Assembly: GCA_902706235.1 (NCBI GenBank)
Contig: CACSJR010000007.1
Span: 186,001 to 250,000, forward strand
Length of the DNA: 64,000 nucleotides
DNA from: Citrobacter sp. 18056
GTDB lineage: Bacteria; Pseudomonadota; Gammaproteobacteria; Enterobacterales; Enterobacteriaceae
Direction: 5' to 3'
Positions 58,575 through 64,000 of this stretch are shown here, piece by piece. The notes under the pieces were generated by a model, which was given only the letters and a program-made list of their open reading frames with translations, did no database searches and was not told the origin of the DNA. A program made the position numbers and the translations under genes. Within the stretch, counting starts at the first letter, position 1; the number at the start of each line of letters is the position of its first letter.

Positions 58575-58838
58575 ATGAAAAGATTGTTGCTTCTGGTCGC
58601 TGCTGGTGCGTTGTCGATGCTCTCTTTTTCGGCTTCCGCCGAACCTCAACAACTCATGAAAGGTGACACCGGACAATTGCGTCCGTCAGGTACAGTGTCG
58701 GTTTCTGGTGCTGATGACTTTGGTGATCTTCAGGCGAAGCTTGCAGAAAAAGCGCAGCAGGAAGGGGCTAAAGGGTATGTGGTTAACTCCGCCAGCGGTG
58801 ATAACAAAATGTTCGGCACCGCTACCATCTACAAATAA
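58575..58838 (+). CDS. mcbA: DUF1471 periplasmic protein McbA (YbiM)
   Basis: 87 residues with signal peptide ending SASA. DUF1471/YhcN core: RPSGTVSVSGADDFGDLQAK, then AKGYVVNSASGDNKMFGTAT and YK at the end, matching E. coli McbA, which affects colanic acid and biofilm. GAGAGG precedes the ATG. A terminator follows. Confidence 0.9.
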   Translation: MKRLLLLVAAGALSMLSFSASAEPQQLMKGDTGQLRPSGTVSVSGADDFGDLQAKLAEKAQQEGAKGYVVNSASGDNKMFGTATIYK

Positions 58839-58862
58839 ACTGTTGAAGTTATTCCGCTCAGA

Positions 58863-58895
58863 AAAGCGCCTCAAATAGCAGGCGCTTTCTTTTTC
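58863..58895 (+). terminator. Terminator of mcbA
   Basis: AAAGCGCC pairs with GGCGCTTT around a ten-base loop, followed by CTTTTT. Confidence 0.9.
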
Positions 58896-59284
58896 CCCCT
58901 GGGAAATACCCCCCTGAATCACCTCAGAATAAATACTTTAAAAATCCTGTTAGATCGGTGTATAGTTCCGCACTACCTCGCAATGTGTAGATTTACTGAC
59001 AAAACTACAGCTTCCAACACAGCGTAACCGTTTGTCTTTACGCGCACACTTTTATACAAGAATCGTCGCAATCTGTGCCCTTAAAACACCTCACTCGGCT
59101 TCAATGCCATTTTCAGCTTCGGGGCGGACTTTATTTTATTAATAATCAATAATTTATTAATCATTCAAAAAATTCGATTAAGTCTATCAAGTCTATTCGA
59201 TTTTATCTTTCGCAAAAAAACGTGATACTCATCACATCGACGGAACAACGTCACATTTAAAGAATAACCTGCGAGAGATTAACC
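58896..59284 (+). promoter_or_regulatory. Intergenic region upstream of ybiJ
   Basis: 389 bp, AT-rich, with no gene. In E. coli this interval holds fiu, ybiX and ybiI; no remnant of them was seen. A CRP-like box lies near the right end. Confidence 0.5.
59221..59236 (+). promoter_or_regulatory. CRP-like site upstream of ybiJ
   Basis: CGTGA-TACTCA-TCACA matches nine of ten core CRP bases, 49 bp before the ybiJ start. Confidence 0.55.
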
Positions 59285-59545
59285 ATGAAAACCATTAAAA
59301 CTGCTGCTGTTGCCATCGCTCTTTCTGCTCTTTCTTTCGGCGTGTTTGCTGCACAGCCTGTGTCCCCGACTGAAGCACAGAGCATGAACAAAATCGGTAC
59401 CGTATCTGTAGAAGGCGCGACTACGCTGGATGGTATGGAAGCGAAACTGGCTGAGAAAGCCGCAGCGGCAGGTGCTACCGGCTACAGCATTACGTCTGCT
59501 AACACCAATAACAAAATCAGCGGTACTGCGGTGATTTACAAATAA
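59285..59545 (+). CDS. ybiJ: DUF1471 periplasmic protein YbiJ
   Basis: 86 residues, E. coli length. Signal peptide ending FGVFA/AQPV. DUF1471 core NKIGTVSVEGATTLDGMEAK and TGYSITSANTNNKISGTAV. A paralogue of mcbA. Function not settled; such proteins respond to acid or biofilm conditions. Confidence 0.92.
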   Translation: MKTIKTAAVAIALSALSFGVFAAQPVSPTEAQSMNKIGTVSVEGATTLDGMEAKLAEKAAAAGATGYSITSANTNNKISGTAVIYK

Positions 59546-59621
59546 TCACCGGAACAGATTTAACCCTCATTGACCTTTAGGCTATGCCTGCAGTACCTGA
59601 ATAACCCTCATTATTTATTCG

Positions 59622-59650
59622 CCCGTCCACGCCACTGGACGGGTTTTTTT
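59622..59650. terminator. Terminator between ybiJ and ybiB
   Basis: CCCGTCCA pairs with TGGACGGG around a six-base loop, followed by seven T on the + strand. Confidence 0.92.
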
Positions 59651-59662
59651 GATGCCTGTAAA

Positions 59663-60625
59663 TCACCAGCAGTCGTTGACCCGTTGCAGGCCAGCGGCAA
59701 CATCAGTCACTTCTCCGGTTGCCACCAGGCAACAGGCCATCTGAATTTTCAGTGATTCAGGTACCGGCTCAACGCCCGCGACGCAGCGCTCAATCCATCT
59801 GGCCGTCACTTCCGGATCTTTCGATTCTGGCAGCAGTACTTCCCGCAGCGCATCTTCGCGTTCGACAAGCACCCGCGTACCGTGGCTGTCAATCAGGCTC
59901 ATCTGCGGGCAACGCTGCGGATTGGCATAAACCTCACCTTCCGTACCGTGCATCAACAGCGCGCGACCGCCGATCCCCTCAAAGAATTTCCCGACGCGCG
60001 GCACATATTCCGGGTGCGAAACGCTCGACAAGCGCAGCGCCGCGTCTTCGGCAAACGGCGTCGCGAGCTTCGCCAGGGTGTGTGCGCTGTTACGCACCCC
60101 CATTCGCCAACGCAGGCCGAGCTGAGCTTCGAGCGGCGGGCAGAACGCGCCAATTGGCATGTACACCGGCTGATGGCCGTCGAGCTTCGCCTGCGCCTGC
60201 CCGGCGTGCAGCGTCGGTTCGATACCCAGCAGAGTGAAAACGGTTTCGGTTAGCACGCGGGTCGGATCGTGGCTGACGCCGTGAACCAGTACCGGGAAAC
60301 CGAGTTTGTGCAGCAGCATCGCCAGCAGTGGCGTAAGGTTCGCCAGCTTGCGCGCGCCGTTATAGCTTGGGATAACAATCGGCATCGGCTTCGCTATCGG
60401 TGGCGTCAGGCTGACCGTATGCTGCTGCATTGCCTCGTAGAAGCCCTGCATTTCGGCCTCACCCTCACCTTTTATGCGCAGCGCAATCAGAATGCCGCCC
60501 AGCTCCAGCTCCGGCACGTCACCTTTCAACATCCGGGTATACAGACCGCGAGCGGTATCGGTGTCCAGATCACGGGCGTGGTTTTTGCCACGACCGACTT
60601 CTTTAATGATTTTGCGATAGTCCAT
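59663..60625 (-). CDS. ybiB: Nucleic-acid-binding TrpD2-like protein YbiB
   Basis: 320 residues from the ATG at 60623-60625, with GGAGAG upstream. It has the anthranilate phosphoribosyltransferase fold (IVIPSYNGARKLANLTPLLA, GVRNSAHTLAKLATPF, MHGTEGEVYANPQRCP) but lacks the usual PRPP motif; the E. coli protein binds nucleic acid rather than making tryptophan. Coupled to dinG, 28 bp upstream, so it belongs to the LexA-controlled transcript. Confidence 0.94.
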   Translation of the reverse strand: MDYRKIIKEVGRGKNHARDLDTDTARGLYTRMLKGDVPELELGGILIALRIKGEGEAEMQGFYEAMQQHTVSLTPPIAKPMPIVIPSYNGARKLANLTPLLAMLLHKLGFPVLVHGVSHDPTRVLTETVFTLLGIEPTLHAGQAQAKLDGHQPVYMPIGAFCPPLEAQLGLRWRMGVRNSAHTLAKLATPFAEDAALRLSSVSHPEYVPRVGKFFEGIGGRALLMHGTEGEVYANPQRCPQMSLIDSHGTRVLVEREDALREVLLPESKDPEVTARWIERCVAGVEPVPESLKIQMACCLVATGEVTDVAAGLQRVNDCW

Positions 60626-60653
60626 GCATCTCTCCTGCAGCATGCCGCGAACG

Positions 60654-62804
60654 TCAGCGTCGCTTCCGCCGGGTCGGCTTAGTTGTGCTTTTGCTTTTTA
60701 CTATACCTTCTGGCGCCTCCGGTTGCTCTATAGGAAACACCGGTAAGGCGTTCAGCAACCGCGGGCCGTAATTTTTGGTGAGCAGCCGCTTGTCGTAAAT
60801 AATCACTTCGCCCCAGCAGCTGTGGCTTCGGATCAAACGCCCGACCTGCTGAATGAGGTTAAACGAGGCGCTCGGCAGGCTTTGTACTTCAAACGGATAG
60901 CGGTTCAGGCTTTTCAGCCACTCGCCCTCGGTAATGACCACCGGGCTGTCGATCGGCGGAAACGCAATTTTGTGGATGTGAACCTGGCTGAGCAATTCGC
61001 CTTTCAAATCGAGCCCTTCGGCAAACGACTGCAGCCCCACCAACACACTGCTTTCCCCGCTTTCCACCCGCTTGCGGTGCAGCTCTACCAGGCGGTAACG
61101 CGGCTGATCGCCCTGCACCAGCAGCAGTAAACGCAAATCAGGTACGTACTCCAGAAAACGCTGCATCGCGCGTCCGCTGGCAAACAGCACTAACATCCCA
61201 CAATGCTTTTTGGCCTCGACTTGCTCGCGGAAATAGGCCGCCATTTCCGCCAGATGCTGCTCTTCATTATCCATCGACGGCTCGACGCTCATCCGTGGAA
61301 TGATGATTTTTCCCTGCTCGACGTGATTAAACGGCGAATCGAGCGCAACAAAACGGTCGCCCGCTTTTTCCTTCAGGCCGCTCATCTCCTGCAAACGCGA
61401 GAAGCTGTTCAGCGAGCGCAGCGTCGCGGACGTCACGACGATATGCGGCACGCGCCGCCAGAGCAGTTTTTCCAGCTGGTCGCTGACACGAATACCCACG
61501 CAGTGGAACCAGACGTGCGGCTGGCCATCGCGCTGATCCCTTGTGGCCCATTTAGTGACCGGCGCACCGGAGGCCTGAACCATCGCTGAGAGTTTCCACA
61601 GCTTGCTTTGCGCCTCGAACATTCCCAACGCGCGGTTCATTTGCAACAGCACGCGGTGCAGACGCACAATATCGTGCGAGCCGGTTTTTTCACTGAGATC
61701 GTTGAGAAACAGCTCCGATAATCCGCGCAGCATTTCGGTGAGTTTGGCCAGGCGCTGGCAGTGCGCCATGATTTCGTCCGGCAGTTCGCCCATCGCAAAA
61801 CGGTGTTCGGCTTCCGGCCCGGCAGGCATGTACAGGCTGAGAATGTTATTCAGCGAAACAATGTGTTCCTGCAGCTCGTCACAATGCTCTTTTAGACGTT
61901 CGGGCGCAGCCAGGGGCGGGAAGGTTTTCGGGCGGAATTGCTCCATGCAGGTCGCCACCAGCTTGATGAATAAATCCAGCTGCAGGCGATACCAGGAGGC
62001 GGTGATTTCGGCGCTCATCTCCAGCGCGTCGCGGGCGACGTCCGGTAAATGGTGGCCTTCATCCAGCACCAGCAGCAGGTTTTTGGCTTCCGGCAAGACC
62101 GCCTCGCTTTCCATTGCCGCCATCACCAGCGCATGGTTGGCAACCACGACTTCCGCTTCCTGAATTTCGCGGCGGGCCACGAAGAATGGGCATTCGCGGT
62201 AGTAGTGACAGTTGCGATTGAGACAGCTGGCTTTATCCGTGCTCATGCGGCTCCAGAGCGCGTCATCGATAGCCTGATCGGTATGATCGCGTAGTCCGTC
62301 CCATTTGTAGCTGTCCAAATCGGCTTTCAGCTTCGCACAGCGCTTCTGTTCTTCTTTGTTGTTTGGTGTTAATTCGTCGTCGAGAAACGCCAGTAAATCC
62401 TGATGCGTCGGCTCACTGCTGGACAGCGCAGTCAGATTACGGGGGCACACATAGCGTCCGCGGCCAAAGGCGGCGGTGAAGCGCAGATCGGGAATGATTT
62501 TTTTCAGCAGCGGCAGATCTTTGCTGTAGATCTGATCCTGTAAGGCAACGTTAGCGGTGCTGATCACCAGCGTTTTTTGTTCTTCGCGGGCAATGGCGAT
62601 GCCGGGAATGAGATACGAAAGCGTTTTACCGACGCCGGTCGGCGCTTCGATAGCCAGATGCCTGCCCTCGTCACCGGCGAGCGTTTTCGCCACATCGGCA
62701 ATCATCTGCCGCTGCGGGGCCCGGGGAATAAAGTCGGGGATCTGTTCCTGGAGCGCCTTGTACCATGACGCGATTTGCGCTTTTAACGCGGCGGATAAGG
62801 CCAT
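60654..62804 (-). CDS. dinG: ATP-dependent DNA helicase DinG
   Basis: 716 residues from the ATG at 62802-62804, the E. coli length. XPD-like superfamily 2 helicase: Walker A APTGVGKT, DEGH box in VLDEGHHLPD, motif VI QQVGRLIRS. Four Cys of the iron-sulfur cluster are in RYVCPRN and ASCLNRNCHYYRECPFF. It unwinds R-loops and D-loops during replication conflicts. Preceded by a LexA box. Confidence 0.97.
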   Translation of the reverse strand: MALSAALKAQIASWYKALQEQIPDFIPRAPQRQMIADVAKTLAGDEGRHLAIEAPTGVGKTLSYLIPGIAIAREEQKTLVISTANVALQDQIYSKDLPLLKKIIPDLRFTAAFGRGRYVCPRNLTALSSSEPTHQDLLAFLDDELTPNNKEEQKRCAKLKADLDSYKWDGLRDHTDQAIDDALWSRMSTDKASCLNRNCHYYRECPFFVARREIQEAEVVVANHALVMAAMESEAVLPEAKNLLLVLDEGHHLPDVARDALEMSAEITASWYRLQLDLFIKLVATCMEQFRPKTFPPLAAPERLKEHCDELQEHIVSLNNILSLYMPAGPEAEHRFAMGELPDEIMAHCQRLAKLTEMLRGLSELFLNDLSEKTGSHDIVRLHRVLLQMNRALGMFEAQSKLWKLSAMVQASGAPVTKWATRDQRDGQPHVWFHCVGIRVSDQLEKLLWRRVPHIVVTSATLRSLNSFSRLQEMSGLKEKAGDRFVALDSPFNHVEQGKIIIPRMSVEPSMDNEEQHLAEMAAYFREQVEAKKHCGMLVLFASGRAMQRFLEYVPDLRLLLLVQGDQPRYRLVELHRKRVESGESSVLVGLQSFAEGLDLKGELLSQVHIHKIAFPPIDSPVVITEGEWLKSLNRYPFEVQSLPSASFNLIQQVGRLIRSHSCWGEVIIYDKRLLTKNYGPRLLNALPVFPIEQPEAPEGIVKSKSTTKPTRRKRR

Positions 62805-62819
62805 CGGGAGAACCTGAAA

Positions 62820-62835
62820 TACTGTATAAACAGCC
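62820..62835 (-). promoter_or_regulatory. LexA box of dinG
   Basis: Read on the minus strand GGCTGTTTATACAGTA keeps the CTG-N10-CAG core, the same as the E. coli dinG box as I recall. It lies 16 bp before the start codon. Confidence 0.85.
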
Positions 62836-62936
62836 ACTATTGTGGCATTTTTAGCGTTCAGGCTGTACCTTTTTTTCCGCCGTTCTGAACTGTGCTCGCA
62901 AAAATGCAGGGGAGAAAACCCTCTCCGCCCCCGGTT

Positions 62937-64000
62937 TTAGTGCAGTGCTGGCCAATAGTCTTTATTGGCTTCGATCAGTGCATCCAGCACCTGCCGGGCC
63001 TTTTTCGCATCCACGATGGTGCGGTTGAGTGTCAACGCCTGCAAGGCTTTGGTGTAGGAACCCTCAAACCAGGCCTCTACGGTCAGACGTTCATAGGCAA
63101 ATTGCTGTTCGATGAGTCCTTTGTAGAACACCGGAATTTTGCCCACCCCAAATGGACGTGGCCCGTTGCAACCCACTTCTGCCGCCAGTTCCACCATTAC
63201 GTCGTCATCGAGGTTTTCTACCAGCCCATGGTTTGGCACCATGACGATAAATTTCTTCTTCAGGTTGAAGGCGATACTTTCCGCCAGTTCGACAATCATA
63301 TCGCCATGCGCGTCATTATGGACGACCTGGACGTTACGTGTCGTGCCCTCAGCCGCTGCAGTACGGCATTCGTCAAAGACCCGTTTTTCACGACCATTCA
63401 TCACTTCATTGGCGCGCGTATAATTTGGGTCCAGTTTGCTGAATTTGTACTGTGGATAGAGGTAGTACTGCAAATAGGTATTCGGCAGATAGTCCGGGAA
63501 ATCACGCAGCATGTCAGCCACCGCAGCGTAGGTCTCAAGCCACGACGCATCCCGTTGTTCAGCATCCGCAGGCTTAAATCCGTTCTCTGCAATCCAGGCT
63601 TTTAATTCCGGCACCAAATCATGCCCGTTCTGATCATAAAGATGCGTAAACCAGCCGAAGTGGTTGAGGCCAAAATAGACCGGATCAAATGTCGCCGGGT
63701 CACGCTGTAATAAGCGGCCATAGGAACGCAGCAAATTCACCGGCTGGTCGCAAATATTGAGAATGCGCTTGTCCTGTGGAAAGCGTTTATTCAATGCATC
63801 CGCCACAATGGCGGCCGGGTTGGTATAGTTTAAAATCCATGCTTGCGGTGAGCGGGAACGTACTTTTTCCACCAGCGCTATCATGTCGCCAATCGACCGC
63901 ATGCCGTAGGCAAAACCGCCTGCACCGCAGGTTTCCTGGCCGATTACGCCAAGGCGCAAGGGGATTTTTTCGTCCTGTTCACGCATGGCATAGCCACCGG
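62937..64000 (-). CDS. GH4 6-phospho-alpha-glucosidase-like enzyme (partial, 5' end off window)
   Basis: About 354 residues of the C-terminal part; the frame stays open to the right edge (GGYAMREQDE), so the N-terminal NAD-binding Rossmann part, about 85-90 residues, is off the window. GH4 features: the metal-binding Cys in GQETCGAGGFAYGMRSIG, the His in YFGLNHFGWF, and ILNYTNPAAIVADAL. The C-terminus IEANKDYWPALH matches AglB/GlvA-like enzymes, which hydrolyse phosphorylated alpha-glucosides by an NAD- and Mn-dependent mechanism. A PTS transporter gene is expected nearby, off the window. Confidence 0.9.
   Translation of the reverse strand, partial: GGYAMREQDEKIPLRLGVIGQETCGAGGFAYGMRSIGDMIALVEKVRSRSPQAWILNYTNPAAIVADALNKRFPQDKRILNICDQPVNLLRSYGRLLQRDPATFDPVYFGLNHFGWFTHLYDQNGHDLVPELKAWIAENGFKPADAEQRDASWLETYAAVADMLRDFPDYLPNTYLQYYLYPQYKFSKLDPNYTRANEVMNGREKRVFDECRTAAAEGTTRNVQVVHNDAHGDMIVELAESIAFNLKKKFIVMVPNHGLVENLDDDVMVELAAEVGCNGPRPFGVGKIPVFYKGLIEQQFAYERLTVEAWFEGSYTKALQALTLNRTIVDAKKARQVLDALIEANKDYWPALH

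Overview
The window is chromosomal DNA of an Enterobacteriaceae species. Gene order largely follows the Escherichia coli dacC-to-dinG segment in inverted orientation: dacC, gstB, yliI, bssR, gsiDCBA, iaaA, moeAB, pflEF (ybiYW), ybiV, ybiU, ybiT, ldtB, ybiR, mntR, mntS, opgE, ompX, rhtA, dps, glnHPQ, ybiO, rlmF, mcbA, ybiJ, ybiB, dinG. Protein identities by eye are high but not E. coli-level, and several cassettes are absent from the E. coli K-12 locus, so a relative such as Enterobacter, Lelliottia, Kluyvera or Klebsiella is likely. The species cannot be fixed from this window.

Layout. 1-2911: dacC (cut by the left edge), gstB, yliI, bssR. 2912-9753: an accessory island that has replaced almost all of rimO. 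It holds an internally deleted IS5-family (IS903-group) remnant, the tail of a lost gene, a catalytically degenerate serine-recombinase-like regulator, and a four-gene chaperone-usher operon (pilin, FGS chaperone, usher, two-domain adhesin). It ends in a roughly 30-codon rimO 3' stub. 9796-18169: glutathione importer GsiABCD with isoaspartyl peptidase IaaA, then molybdopterin genes moeA-moeB. 18178-29236: a REP pair, a C-terminal stub of fsaA, the glycyl-radical enzyme pair pflE-pflF, HAD phosphatase ybiV, DUF1479 gene ybiU, a LacI-type repressor, an MFS transporter and a GH31 enzyme. A CTTTC-N4-GAAAG palindrome recurs before pflE, ybiV and ybiU, with a weaker copy at the repressor gene. This suggests a local catabolic regulon, combined with an FNR-like box at pflE and a CRP-like box at ybiV.

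29382-33008: small unrecognised genes (a secreted 80-residue protein, a 104-residue tail-anchored protein, a possible 24-residue membrane peptide), ABC-F protein ybiT and L,D-transpeptidase ldtB. 33076-36623: beta-glucoside operon (GH1 6-phospho-beta-glucosidase, PTS EIIC, GntR/HutC regulator) with two identical 12-bp palindromes 21 bp apart at its promoter. 36956-39975: a Cys-type sulfatase and its anaerobic maturase. 40042-45382: an aldo/keto reductase and a tripartite EmrAB/outer-membrane efflux operon.

45495-62804 is conserved core: ybiR-mntR, mntS with an MntR box, opgE, ompX, rhtA, dps, the nitrogen-regulated glnHPQ operon, ybiO, rlmF, a flavin-reductase-like gene, two DUF1471 genes (mcbA, ybiJ), ybiB and LexA-controlled dinG. 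The right edge cuts a GH4 6-phospho-glycosidase. No tRNA, rRNA or CRISPR array was recognised. Functional names rest on family recognition from memory; no database search was run.
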